64,000 bases of DNA from Hyalangium ruber (GTDB lineage Bacteria > Myxococcota > Myxococcia > Myxococcales > Myxococcaceae), in NCBI RefSeq assembly GCF_034259325.1, contig NZ_JAXIVS010000004.1, forward strand, positions 558,001 to 622,000. The letters are read 5' to 3'. How positions within the stretch are numbered: the first letter of the stretch is position 1; each line of letters starts with the position of its first letter. The notes below the pieces were generated by a model. That model did not search any database, was not told the DNA's origin, and worked only from the letters and a program-made list of their open reading frames with translations. Position numbers and translations under genes: made by a program. Shown here piece after piece: positions 1 to 9,249 of this stretch.

Positions 1-864
1 GTACGTGAGCCCCTGGATGCGCGTCACCCCGTGGTTCGTCGTGATGTAGAGGTCCCCGCGATACGGACCGCGCGTCACCCTCGCGCAGCTCAGCACGGTG
101 CGGTCCTCCTCGTAGTGGAAGTCGTTCGTGTTGTGGATGCCGATCTGCTTGCCCGCGTTCGACGCACCGGTGGTGCGCCAGATGTGCTCCTCGAGCGCGA
201 CGGTTCCATCCGGCTGGAGGCGGACCGCGTCGAGGTCTCCCTTCTGGTACTCGGCATAGCGCTCGGGCGTGTAATTCGCCTCGCCCGGTCCTGGGATGTA
301 CGTGCGCTGCGAAATCCCTTCCGCCCGCTTCATCTCAGCAGCGCGGTACCCCACATATGCGCGCCCGGCCTCACCGCCACAGATGACCGTCGAGCCGATG
401 GCCAGTGAGTCTCGGCTGAATGGCTGGCGCGCCTGTCCCACGCCCGAGGTCCACGTCGGAGCCGTATCCCCCGGACGCAGCACGCCGATGCGGTGGCCGT
501 CGAGGAGCCACAGGTTCAGCCCTTCATCGAGCCCCACGCTCTGCGGTGTGCCGACGCCATACGACCGCGTGTAGTTGAGCATCGCGTCCGTGGGCCATGG
601 CCCCGCGTCCGGTGTCCCTGCATCCGGCGGTGTGCCGGCGTCGGGCTCCGTCCCCCCGTCCTCCCCGGGCGTGGAGTCCGGGGGAGTGCCGGCATCCACA
701 GGGGGAACGGAAGGGGGCTCGGAGGGAACTTCGTTTCCCTCTGGGGAACCGGGCTCCTCAGTTGTCTCCAAGGGGTCGACTGTCCTGCTCCGGTCACCGC
801 ATCCCACCGAGAACAATGCGATGACCGCGAGCCCTGCCCCCACCGCGCCTGCGCGAATGCCCAT
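1..864 (-). CDS. Secreted lipoprotein, C-terminus cut off by window edge
   Basis: The reading frame runs off the left edge, so only about 288 N-terminal residues are visible. The start ATG at 864 follows GGAGG with a 5-nt spacer; the overlapping ATG at 868 is out of frame. The N-terminus is a lipoprotein signal (MGIRAGAVGAGLAVIALFSVGC) with the lipobox Cys at residue 21. Next comes a low-complexity linker of Pro, Asp, Gly and Thr with repeated PDAGTP-like units, common in myxobacterial surface lipoproteins. The globular part begins near residue 85 and reads like repeated beta-strands (YGVGTPQSVGLDEGLNLW, TTNHGVTRIQGL), suggesting a propeller-like fold. I recognise no specific family. It is divergent from the ADYC gene across a 153-bp gap. 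Confidence 0.75.
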   Translation of the reverse strand, partial: MGIRAGAVGAGLAVIALFSVGCGDRSRTVDPLETTEEPGSPEGNEVPSEPPSVPPVDAGTPPDSTPGEDGGTEPDAGTPPDAGTPDAGPWPTDAMLNYTRSYGVGTPQSVGLDEGLNLWLLDGHRIGVLRPGDTAPTWTSGVGQARQPFSRDSLAIGSTVICGGEAGRAYVGYRAAEMKRAEGISQRTYIPGPGEANYTPERYAEYQKGDLDAVRLQPDGTVALEEHIWRTTGASNAGKQIGIHNTNDFHYEEDRTVLSCARVTRGPYRGDLYITTNHGVTRIQGLTY

Positions 865-1017
865 CCATGCCTCCGTCAGCAGAGGTCTGTTCGCAAATCT
901 CGGGCCGCGGTGGATTCGATCAACGAGATCCTCTGCATGATTTTTCACCCTCCCGGCTCTCTTCATTCGTGGGCGGTTGGTTCGAGCCCGCGGATGTGAA
1001 TTCCAGGGGGAAAAATC

Positions 1018-2091
1018 GTGACGCACATGAACAAGTATCTGCTGGCCTGGATGTTCCTTCAGTTGCCCGTGCTAGCGCACGCCGGCACTCCAGCCGCCAC
1101 AGGCGCAGTGGCTCCACTCTCGGACGCCGAGCGCTATGCCAAGCGGTGTCAGTCCCAGTCGGCCCACCGCATCGCCAAGCCTCAGGGGACGATGCTCTGG
1201 GGCACCAAGCGCAGCTGGGATACCGAGAAGCTCGCCCCCGAGCTCAGCAGCGTGCTCGTCTCAGCCGCCCTCGAGCCCTTGCGGCAGGCGGATGGGGACG
1301 TGAAGGCGCTGAAGATCGAAGGCGGGCGCCTGGTCGCCGTGCCCTCCGCGGCCAAGAGTATCGTCGGCACCGTGCTCCAGGGCACCGACAGCGCCGGCAA
1401 GCCCGTGGAGGTGTCCATCTGCGGCGCCGAGCCCTCCCACGAGGACCCCGGGATGGTCTGGTACCGCATCGAGGCCTGGAACGCGGTGGCCCAGGAGTGG
1501 GAGAACCCCTGCGTCGCCCTGAACAACGTGCCCGATCCCCGAGCGCTCGCCGTGAGCAGCCTCTGGGATGAGAGCGGCGCGAGCAAGGCGGTCCCCGGCA
1601 GGTTCACCTTCGCCTGTGAGAACGGTGCCATCACCAAGTGCGTCCGCTGGGGCTACAAGCCCTGGGCCAGCCGCGACGGGCAGCCGCTGGCGGACCTGCA
1701 CCAGGCCTGTACCCGCATGGCGCGTGCCGACTACTGCGGCAACGGCCGCAGCCATACCCACCAGGACACCACCATCGATATGTACGATCGGCTCGGCATG
1801 CTCACGCGGACCCACGAGGCCTCGGCGGAGTGGGATCCCGCGAGGGCCTCTTTCGAGGCGGCGTGGGGGCCCGACGGAGCCACCTGCCTGGCACGCACCC
1901 GTGACGGCCGCGCGTTGGCGACGGTCCTCCAGGAGTGTCCCAACCGCTTCCGTACCAACATGGCGGTGGAGCTGGGCGAAGGCGATCGCTGCACGACTCG
2001 GCGCGTGGACGTGAGCCCCGGGGCAGCGCTGCTGCGCAACCACTCGTATGGAGCCTCCACGGGCGGCGTCTCGCAAGGCGAGGGCCCGTAG
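1018..2091 (+). CDS. Secreted ADYC domain-containing protein
   Basis: A 357-residue exported protein. The GTG at 1018 is preferred because AGGGGG lies 7 nt upstream; the in-frame ATG at 1027 would be 16 nt away. A signal peptide (KYLLAWMFLQLPVLAHAG) is followed by a mature domain with many Cys residues and the sequence ARADYCGNG near residue 237, the signature of the ADYC family. That family is largely myxobacterial and its biochemical role is unknown. The spaced cysteines suggest a disulfide-bonded periplasmic or secreted domain. The gene stands alone, divergent from a lipoprotein gene and convergent with the sigma factor gene. Confidence 0.8.
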   Translation: MTHMNKYLLAWMFLQLPVLAHAGTPAATGAVAPLSDAERYAKRCQSQSAHRIAKPQGTMLWGTKRSWDTEKLAPELSSVLVSAALEPLRQADGDVKALKIEGGRLVAVPSAAKSIVGTVLQGTDSAGKPVEVSICGAEPSHEDPGMVWYRIEAWNAVAQEWENPCVALNNVPDPRALAVSSLWDESGASKAVPGRFTFACENGAITKCVRWGYKPWASRDGQPLADLHQACTRMARADYCGNGRSHTHQDTTIDMYDRLGMLTRTHEASAEWDPARASFEAAWGPDGATCLARTRDGRALATVLQECPNRFRTNMAVELGEGDRCTTRRVDVSPGAALLRNHSYGASTGGVSQGEGP

Positions 2092-2116
2092 GACACCTCG
2101 CGCGTGCGCCCCCGTG

Positions 2117-3058
2117 TCAGCCGTGCTCGGGCAACGGGGGCACCCCGTCTTTTTCCCCCAGGAGCTGGCTGAGGCTCAGCTCCAGCTGGCTGTTGACGAC
2201 CGCCAGGAAGCTATCGAAGTCCCGGGTGGACAGGCCCAGGCGCGACCGCAGGTGGCGCCGGGTCTCCTCATAGACCGTCTGCCGCGCACTCTTCAGCCAT
2301 CGAGAGACCGTCGATTGATTCACGCGAAACAGCGAGGCCAGCTCATACATCGAGAGCTGATCGACGAAGTAGAGGCGCAGCAGGTGCCGCTCGTCCGCCG
2401 CGAGCGCGGAGAAGGCTTCACGCATGGCCTGGCGAAAGTCCGCGTGGTGGCGCCGCTTGATGAGATCCAGTTCCGCGTCGACCCCTGGCGCCGGCAGTGC
2501 CGCGAAGACGGTGTCCGCATCGTGCTCGGGCGCGGGCTTCTCGACGGCCTGAAGCTTGATAGCGATGCGCACGGCGGAGACACGCACCCAGTTCATCAGC
2601 GCGCCTCGCCCCGTATACTCGACGATCTTGGGTGGCCCTTCGGGCGTGGCGACCAGGATCTTCACACGCGCCAGTTGGCAGACATCATCGATCACCACCT
2701 CGGGTTGCTTGGACCCCCGAAGCAGCGCCGGCAGCTTCGCCAGGTAGTGCCGATCGAAGTTCTCGAGCGCGGCGGGAACCCCGTGCAGACAAGCACATGC
2801 CAGGTAAAGCTCCGCCAGCGACAACTGCTCGAGGAGCGGCGCGATGGGGCTGTCGGGACTTGCCTCGGGCAGCCGCTGAGCGAGGTGAATCACAAACATC
2901 CTGGCAGGGAGCTCCACCGTCGGCCATTTCGCGCGGCCGCCCTGCCAAACGCTCACCAGCAGGTTTTCAAGTGCTTGGGAATCCGCGGGTGGCGCGAGGC
3001 GCGCCTTCGTGTGCGCGAGAAACGTCGCGGCCAACTCCCCATCACGCCCCTGGTCCAT
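2117..3058 (-). CDS. Sigma-70-like RNA polymerase sigma factor, Myxococcales family
   Basis: A 313-residue protein. The C-terminal region carries a sigma region 4-type helix-turn-helix: around residues 205-285 it reads LLRLYFVDQLSMYELASLF followed by VNQSTVSRWLKSARQTVYEE. A central segment with GALMNWVRVSAVRIAIKLQ resembles region 2. The long N-terminal extension and overall length match the multi-copy Myxococcales sigma-70-like family that is often encoded beside Ser/Thr kinases. It would direct transcription of a small regulon. Its neighbour is a divergent kinase with an anti-sigma-type zinc finger, 75 bp away, so the pair probably forms a signalling unit; that link is inference. Confidence 0.85.
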   Translation of the reverse strand: MDQGRDGELAATFLAHTKARLAPPADSQALENLLVSVWQGGRAKWPTVELPARMFVIHLAQRLPEASPDSPIAPLLEQLSLAELYLACACLHGVPAALENFDRHYLAKLPALLRGSKQPEVVIDDVCQLARVKILVATPEGPPKIVEYTGRGALMNWVRVSAVRIAIKLQAVEKPAPEHDADTVFAALPAPGVDAELDLIKRRHHADFRQAMREAFSALAADERHLLRLYFVDQLSMYELASLFRVNQSTVSRWLKSARQTVYEETRRHLRSRLGLSTRDFDSFLAVVNSQLELSLSQLLGEKDGVPPLPEHG

Positions 3059-3133
3059 GGTTTGCCTGTACCATGCGCTTCACAAAGCCAGCAATGGGTG
3101 CCATTGAACCCAGCCGACTGAATAGGTAGTTTG

Positions 3134-6100
3134 GTGCCCCTCGACTCCATGCGTCAGTCCAGCTCCAGCCATCGTGGGCACGGCGCTTCCAGCTGCCTGA
3201 CGGACGAGCTCCTCGTCGATCTCCTCGACGGCAGGCTTTCGAACGAAGAGCTGGAGCGGGCCCATCGCCACGCCACGGATTGCGCCGACTGCAGGGTTCT
3301 GTTGGCCGAAGTCACCCGCGGCGGCCTGGGAGAAGCGCCGGAAATCCCTGGGCCCGCCGTCCCAGCCATGGATGGCGCGCCGGAACCGGGCCTCTCGTGG
3401 ACACCGCCCGAGGTGTTCAACGAGTTCCGTCTCGAGCGGCTGATTGGCCGGGGCGGCATGGGCGTCGTCTACCTGGCGCACGACACCTCACTGGATCGCC
3501 GTGTGGCGGTGAAGTTCATTGCCTCGAGTCAGCCCGAGCCCTGGGTTCGTGCGTACTTCGAGACCGAGGCGCGCGCGCTCGCTCGACTCCAGCACCCGAA
3601 CGTCGTCACGGTGTTTCGCGTTGGCGAAGTCCTGGGACACCCGTACATCGCCTCCGAGTACATCGCCGGCCAGAGCCTCGCGGAGCTGCCCCTGCCGCTG
3701 CCGTGGCGCCAGGTGCTCACCCTTGGCATTGGCCTTGCCAGAGGGCTCGCGGCGGCCCATCGCCAGGGCGTGCTCCATCGCGATCTCAAGCCATCCAACG
3801 CCATCATCAGCGAGGAGGGCGAGGTCAAGCTGCTCGACTTCGGGCTGGCCGATCACTTCGAGCCAGGTGCGGCCTCGACCTCTGGAAGCGCGCAGCTCGT
3901 CGTCGGCACGCTGCCCTACATGGCACCCGAGCTGCTGGAGCGTGCTCCGGCGACGCCGCGAAGTGATCTCTATGGCCTGGGCCTCATCCTCCGCGAGCTC
4001 TGCACGGGGGAGATGCCGCGCCGTGCCTCCGCGCGGTCTGCGCAGGACTTCACGTCCCCCGCACTCTGGCCGGGCGTCGATCCGGACTTCGCCGCCCTCA
4101 TCGCGCGGTGCCTGGCGCCCAACCCGTTGCAGCGCTTCGCCTCGGCAGAGGCTCTATGCGAAGCCCTGGAGCGCTTCGAGCGTCGCATCGCCCCCACGCC
4201 CCTGCTCGAGGGCAATCCCTACCGCGGCCTCGCGCCCTTCGAGGCCGAGCACCAGGCACTCTTCTTCGGACGAGACGCCGACATCCGCGCCGTGCTCGAG
4301 CGCCTGCGCCACCGGCCCATGGTCCTCGTCGCCGGGGACTCTGGCGCCGGCAAGTCCTCGCTCTGCCGCGCGGGCGTCCTGCCCCGGATCGTCGCCAGTG
4401 CCCAGGACGCGGGCCGCGAGCAGGTCACCGTCACCCTGTGGCCTGGCCGCTTTCCGATCGAAGCCCTGGCCTCCGCGCTCGCCCCCGTGCTTGACCAGAA
4501 GGAGGAGGAGCTCGTCACCGCGCTCACGGAGACGCCTGCATCGTTCGGGCGGGCGCTGCGCGAGGCGCATCCGAGCGGCCGGGGCCTGCTGCTCTTCATC
4601 GATCAGCTCGAGGAGCTCATCACCCTCTCCGAGCCCGTCCAGGCGGAGCACTTCGCTCGCTTTCTCGGGGAGCTCGCCTTGCCGTCGGCGGGCCTGCGCG
4701 TGCTGCTAGCGGTGCGCGGTGACTTCCTGACGCGCTTGTGCGCGCTGCCCGGCCTGGGCAGCGAGGCCGAACGCGCGCTCTACATCCTGCGTCCCATGTC
4801 CCCCGACAACGTGCGCGAGGCCATCGTCGGCCCCGCGCGCAGCCGCGGCGTGGGCTTCGAGTCCCATGAGCTCGTCCAGACGCTGGTCGCCTCCACCGTA
4901 CACAGCGCCGGCAGTCTGCCCCTGCTTCAGTTCGCGCTCGCCGAGCTGTGGGAGCGCCGCAACCCGGCGCAAGGCCACCTCACGCGGGCGTCGCTCGAGG
5001 AGATGGGGGGCGTGGCGGGAGCACTGTCCCGGCACGCGGATGGGGTGCTCCGACGCCTGAGCCCAACCGAGCGGGAGGCGGCGCGGCGGCTCCTCCTCCA
5101 ACTCGTGACAGAAGCCGGAACGCGCATCGAGCGCGGTGAAGAGGAGCTCCTCGAGACGTCGGCGGAGGCCTCCCGCGCCGCGCTTCGGGCGCTCGTCGAA
5201 GGCCGCCTGTTGCACACGCGCACCGTGGGCGGCCAGCCGCGCTGTGAGATTGCCCACGACACCCTCGTCGAGAGCTGGGGCACGCTGCGCGACTGGCTCA
5301 ACGACGACATCGGCCACCGAGCGGTGCGCAAGCGCGTCGAGGAGGCGAGCATCGAGTGGGAGCGGCTGCGGCGCGCCCAGGATGCGCTCTGGGGCCAGCG
5401 GCAGCTCGATGAAGCGCGGCCGTTGGACCCGTCCACCCTGGGGTCGCGCGAGCGGGCCTTTCTGCTCGCCTCTCGCCGCGCCGTGGTTCGCCAACGGTGG
5501 GGCCGCTGGCTCGCGGTGCTGCTCCTTACGCTCGCCGCGGGTGCCTCCTATGGCGGCTTCCGCCTGCAGAAGCACCTCGCGGACACGCGCTTCATCGCCG
5601 CCCAGCTCGACACGGCGCGCAAGGCACTCGACACGGGGCGATCCCTCTCCGAGCAGGCCCGCGCGCGTCGGGAGGATGCGCTGGCGCTGTTCGACGGCCG
5701 GGCGCCTCCGTCCGCGAAGCCTGGAACCGCACCGAGTCCCCATGGCCTGCTGGAGGCCGCTGAGCGGCAATGGGCCGAAGCGCTCGACTTACGAGAGCAG
5801 GCCGACGCGGCCTACGCCGTGGCCAGCCGGGACCTCGACGGCGCCCTTGATCGCGATCGAGCCGATGCGGGCACGCGCCGGCTCATCGCGGAGGTCCTCT
5901 ATGAACGCGCGCTCCTCGCCGAGCTCTTTCATCAGCGGCGCGAACATGACGAGTGGGTGCAGCGCCTGGAGCAAAACATCGACACCTCCAAGGAGGGCAC
6001 GGAGTGGCGGCAGCGGCTCGTGGCCCCCGCCGAGCTGGCGCTGGTCACGGAGCCTCCTGGCGCACGCATCGAGGTCGAGCGCTATTTCGACGCGCAGGGG

Positions 6101-7117
6101 TTGCGGCTCCTCGAGCCCGTTCCGGAGGCCGGCGCCCTGGGCCCCACACCCATCGCCCGCGTCCTCCTGCCCCAGGGCTCCTATCTCCTCCACCTCACGA
6201 AGCCCGGCCACGTGCCGGTGAAGCTGCCGCTGCTGCTCACCCCCGGCGCCCGCGAGCAGCTCCGCCTCGTGCTCCCCACCTCGGTGCCTGACGGCTATGC
6301 CTATGTCCCCCCGGGCTGCTTCCTCCAAGGCAGCGCCGAGCCCGAGGTGGTGCGGCGCTTCATGTACAGCTCGCCGCTTCACCGCCTCTGTCTCACCGAG
6401 GGCTATCTGATCGGCAAGCGGGAGGTGACGTTCGGCGACTGGCTGGCCTACCTCGACTCGCTGCCCCCAGAGGCGCCCGCGAGACGGCTCCTCGCGGAGC
6501 CGCGCTTCGGCGACGGTGGGGCGGTCACGCTGCGAGAGCAGCCCGGCGTGGGGTGGAGCTTCTCCTTCCATGGTTCGCGCAAGGACGTCTTCACCGCGAA
6601 GCTGGGAGAGCCGTTCCGCTATCCAGGCCGGACCCGGCGCGACACCGCCAACTGGCTCCAGTTTCCCCTCTCGGGGGTCTCCGCCTTGGACCTGGAGGGC
6701 TACTTCTACTGGCTCGACCGCTCGGGAAGGCTCCCGGGAGCGCGCCTGTGTGGCCAGAACGAATGGGAGTACGCCGCCCGTGGCGCCGATGGACGCCTGT
6801 ATCCGCACGGTGACCGGCTGTTGCCCGATGACACCAACATCGACACCACCTACAGCCGACAGCCCACGGCCTTCGGGCCGGACGAGGTGGGCGCTCACCC
6901 CGCCTCGGTGAGCCCCTTCGGCCTGGAGGACATGGCCGGCAACGCCTACGAAATCACGCGCTCGGAGACCCAGGAGTTCGGGCGTGTCCTCTATCGGGGA
7001 GGCGCCTGGTACTACGACGCCTTCACCGCGTTCAGCGCGAACATCGCGCCGGGCGACCCGATGGCACGCGACGCGCGAATCGGCGTGCGCGTCTGTGCCT
7101 CGTTCTCTCCCCGTTAA
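3134..7117 (+). CDS. Zinc finger-Ser/Thr kinase-STAND ATPase-TM-FGE multidomain protein
   Basis: About 1327 residues. Domains in order: an anti-sigma-type zinc finger near residues 21-60 (H-x3-C-x2-C in HATDCADC); a Hanks-type kinase at about 97-350 with the glycine loop GRGGMGVVY, HRDLKPSN, DFGLAD and APELLE; a STAND-type NTPase from about 360 (NPYRGLAPFEAEH, Walker A GDSGAGKSS); one membrane helix near 785-806 (WLAVLLLTLAAGASYGGF); a coiled, Arg-rich stretch; and a formylglycine-generating-enzyme/sulfatase-modifying (SUMF1) fold from about 1050 to the end. Kinase and ATPase lie on the cytoplasmic side and the FGE-like domain outside, so it resembles a transmembrane sensor. TTG at 3131 and ATG at 3149 are alternative starts; AGG sits 7 nt before the GTG chosen. 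It is divergent from the sigma factor gene. Confidence 0.88.
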   Translation: MPLDSMRQSSSSHRGHGASSCLTDELLVDLLDGRLSNEELERAHRHATDCADCRVLLAEVTRGGLGEAPEIPGPAVPAMDGAPEPGLSWTPPEVFNEFRLERLIGRGGMGVVYLAHDTSLDRRVAVKFIASSQPEPWVRAYFETEARALARLQHPNVVTVFRVGEVLGHPYIASEYIAGQSLAELPLPLPWRQVLTLGIGLARGLAAAHRQGVLHRDLKPSNAIISEEGEVKLLDFGLADHFEPGAASTSGSAQLVVGTLPYMAPELLERAPATPRSDLYGLGLILRELCTGEMPRRASARSAQDFTSPALWPGVDPDFAALIARCLAPNPLQRFASAEALCEALERFERRIAPTPLLEGNPYRGLAPFEAEHQALFFGRDADIRAVLERLRHRPMVLVAGDSGAGKSSLCRAGVLPRIVASAQDAGREQVTVTLWPGRFPIEALASALAPVLDQKEEELVTALTETPASFGRALREAHPSGRGLLLFIDQLEELITLSEPVQAEHFARFLGELALPSAGLRVLLAVRGDFLTRLCALPGLGSEAERALYILRPMSPDNVREAIVGPARSRGVGFESHELVQTLVASTVHSAGSLPLLQFALAELWERRNPAQGHLTRASLEEMGGVAGALSRHADGVLRRLSPTEREAARRLLLQLVTEAGTRIERGEEELLETSAEASRAALRALVEGRLLHTRTVGGQPRCEIAHDTLVESWGTLRDWLNDDIGHRAVRKRVEEASIEWERLRRAQDALWGQRQLDEARPLDPSTLGSRERAFLLASRRAVVRQRWGRWLAVLLLTLAAGASYGGFRLQKHLADTRFIAAQLDTARKALDTGRSLSEQARARREDALALFDGRAPPSAKPGTAPSPHGLLEAAERQWAEALDLREQADAAYAVASRDLDGALDRDRADAGTRRLIAEVLYERALLAELFHQRREHDEWVQRLEQNIDTSKEGTEWRQRLVAPAELALVTEPPGARIEVERYFDAQGLRLLEPVPEAGALGPTPIARVLLPQGSYLLHLTKPGHVPVKLPLLLTPGAREQLRLVLPTSVPDGYAYVPPGCFLQGSAEPEVVRRFMYSSPLHRLCLTEGYLIGKREVTFGDWLAYLDSLPPEAPARRLLAEPRFGDGGAVTLREQPGVGWSFSFHGSRKDVFTAKLGEPFRYPGRTRRDTANWLQFPLSGVSALDLEGYFYWLDRSGRLPGARLCGQNEWEYAARGADGRLYPHGDRLLPDDTNIDTTYSRQPTAFGPDEVGAHPASVSPFGLEDMAGNAYEITRSETQEFGRVLYRGGAWYYDAFTAFSANIAPGDPMARDARIGVRVCASFSPR

Positions 7118-7121
7118 TGGT

Positions 7122-9029
7122 TCAGCGCGCTGCTTCCAGGAAGCTCGCTCGGAAGGTCTCCTGGAGCGCCTCCTGCCCCACCTGCGCCTCGATGAGCTCG
7201 TAGCCCATCAACGCGAAGATGCGGTTGCGGTAGAAGATGGGGCGCGCGTTGCCGTACCAGTCCACGCACGACTTCACGCACGCGTCGTCCCGCGACTCTT
7301 CTCTGGCGACGAGCGCACCCAGCGGCGCCAGCCCCAGCTCCGGGCTCACCCGCAGGAAGTTCACCTCGGCCGAGCCGTAGCGCAGGTGCATCCAGGACGA
7401 GCCGTTCAGCCGCGCTGGCAGCCCCAGCACCCCGCCGCCCCCCTCGGCCGGCTTGAAGAAGAAGCCGTGGCTGCGCGTCTCGCCCTGCGTGGCGCTCGGC
7501 CGCATGTACTGGCCCCGGAACTCCGGCGTGTCTCCCAGCTTCAGCGCGGTGAAGTACAGGTTCGTGCCATCCGTGCCCACCACCACCGCTCCCGCGGCAC
7601 CCAGGGCCTCGATGCGCTCCACGCCATGCGCCAGCTCCAGCTCCTTCACCGCCTCGGGTGCGCGCACGTCCGTCACCCAGATCCGCGGCTGTTCAGACAC
7701 CACGAAGCTGTCCATGCTCCACAGCAGGTGGTTGCCCACGAAGCGGTTCTGCAGCCTGTAGCCCGTCGGGCCCGGCAACCGCGTGTAGTGCTCCCCGGCG
7801 GCCTTCGGCGCATCTGCACTGAAGGCGGACAGCGGCGCGCGCAGCAGCGCGAACTCCCCGCTGCCCCGGTTGACCTCCGGGCCCCACATGGAGTCCCCCT
7901 CGCCCTGCCCTCCCAGCAGCACCTCCAGGTGCCCGTCCTCGTTCTCCCGGAAGGAGAACTGATCGATGGGGTTGCCGCGCGCGCGCAGCACCGTGGGCTC
8001 CCCTCCATCCAACGGCAGCCGGTACACGTAGGAGTCCTGCGACTCCTTCTGCTCGTCCTCCAGGTACCAGCTCTCGGCGTTCCCCGACACCCAGACGTAC
8101 GCCGCGTCACGCGACACATAGAAGGTCCGCGAGGAGGGCCCCATCACCGCGCGCGCCGTGCAGGTGAATGCGGGCGCTTCCAGGTCGCAGCGCACCACCG
8201 TGTGCAACGTGGTGCCAAGCGCCGGCTGCACCGGCCGGTAGATTTCCACCTGGGAGAGCATGCTGCTCCAGCCCGAGGTGCCGTTCTGGCCGTTCCAGCT
8301 GCTGATGGACGGCAGCTCCTTCTCGTCGCCCAGATAGTGGGGAATGTAGAAGACGAGCGTGTTGCCCACCCGCCGGCCCGTGTAGTTGCGGACCGAGTAG
8401 TAGTCGAACGAGCGCAGGAAGTGCGAGGACTCGTGGGTCAGCCGCCCATCATCGCCCAGCTGGAACAGCACCACCTCCGTGGCCCCCACCTCGTAGCTGT
8501 AGCCAATGACGATGACGCGCCGGCCATGCACCAGCATCTCGTCGTACCAGCTGCCACGGGTGAAGCCGGGCGCATAGGAGTCCACCTGGTGGACCGGCAC
8601 CAGCGCCTCGGCGCCCTCGCCCTGGCGCACGGTGAAGAGGCGGCCCCGGCGCAGGATGACGAAGTAGTCGTCCACCGCCTTGACGATGCCGCCCTCGTCG
8701 ACTCCCTCCTCCTGGTTGTTGGTGATGGACTCCTCCTCGTAGGGGTCCGCCGGGGAGGGGGAGGCGACGCCGTCGTCCTGAACAGGAGGGGAGCCGCAGC
8801 CGAACGACGGGCCCCCGTCGCCGCTCGACGTGCGCTCCCGCAGCTCCTTCACCTTGTCCAAGTGCGCCTTGAACGCATCCTCCGACTCGAAGCGCTCGAG
8901 CCGCGAGTGGGTGATGGGTTGGAGCTCCTCTCGCTTCAGGCGCTCTCCTTGCTGGGGGCAGCCCACGACGATGAACAGCAACATCAGCGACAACGGGGCA
9001 TGGCGGCGGGTCAGGCGCGGCACGCGCAT
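7122..9029 (-). CDS. Secreted C-terminal beta-propeller lipoprotein
   Basis: About 635 residues starting MRVPRLTRRHAPLSLMLLFIVVGC. I chose the ATG at 9029, not the upstream one at 9077, because it begins a clean lipoprotein signal with Cys at residue 24 and AGGAG lies 10 nt upstream. The segment NNQEEGVDEGGIVKAVDDY is the hallmark of the secreted beta-propeller family distantly related to WD40 (Beta_propel). The rest is repeated strands with YVWVSGN-like and LYFTALKL-like blades. Function is unknown; related proteins are cell-surface and probably bind proteins or polysaccharide. It is convergent with the kinase gene, with only 4 bp between stops. Confidence 0.83.
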   Translation of the reverse strand: MRVPRLTRRHAPLSLMLLFIVVGCPQQGERLKREELQPITHSRLERFESEDAFKAHLDKVKELRERTSSGDGGPSFGCGSPPVQDDGVASPSPADPYEEESITNNQEEGVDEGGIVKAVDDYFVILRRGRLFTVRQGEGAEALVPVHQVDSYAPGFTRGSWYDEMLVHGRRVIVIGYSYEVGATEVVLFQLGDDGRLTHESSHFLRSFDYYSVRNYTGRRVGNTLVFYIPHYLGDEKELPSISSWNGQNGTSGWSSMLSQVEIYRPVQPALGTTLHTVVRCDLEAPAFTCTARAVMGPSSRTFYVSRDAAYVWVSGNAESWYLEDEQKESQDSYVYRLPLDGGEPTVLRARGNPIDQFSFRENEDGHLEVLLGGQGEGDSMWGPEVNRGSGEFALLRAPLSAFSADAPKAAGEHYTRLPGPTGYRLQNRFVGNHLLWSMDSFVVSEQPRIWVTDVRAPEAVKELELAHGVERIEALGAAGAVVVGTDGTNLYFTALKLGDTPEFRGQYMRPSATQGETRSHGFFFKPAEGGGGVLGLPARLNGSSWMHLRYGSAEVNFLRVSPELGLAPLGALVAREESRDDACVKSCVDWYGNARPIFYRNRIFALMGYELIEAQVGQEALQETFRASFLEAAR

Positions 9030-9236
9030 AGGGGGACATCTCCTGGGTGGAAGGGCTCGCAGGGGACAGCAAGGCACGTACCAGCTGCTCCCGCCCAGCC
9101 GCTCCCCCAGGGAGCTGCCGTGTCAGGTGCGACGCGCGTGTCAGGGGCCCCTCGGAAAGCCCAACGCCCGCCGGCCCGCCTGCTCACGAGCGGGCAGAGC
9201 GCGCTCGCATCCGCTGTGAGCCCCGGGAGAGCGGGG

Positions 9237-9242
9237 TAAGGT
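9237..9242 (+). promoter_or_regulatory. Possible -10 hexamer for nagZ (short leader)
   Basis: TAAGGT fits the TANNNT pattern of a sigma-70 -10 element and lies 7 nt before the GTG at 9250, which would give a leaderless or very short leader. The same bases also read as an AAGGTG ribosome-binding site, so the signal is ambiguous. No clear -35 element is visible. Confidence 0.3.
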
Positions 9243-9249
9243 GCCGCCC

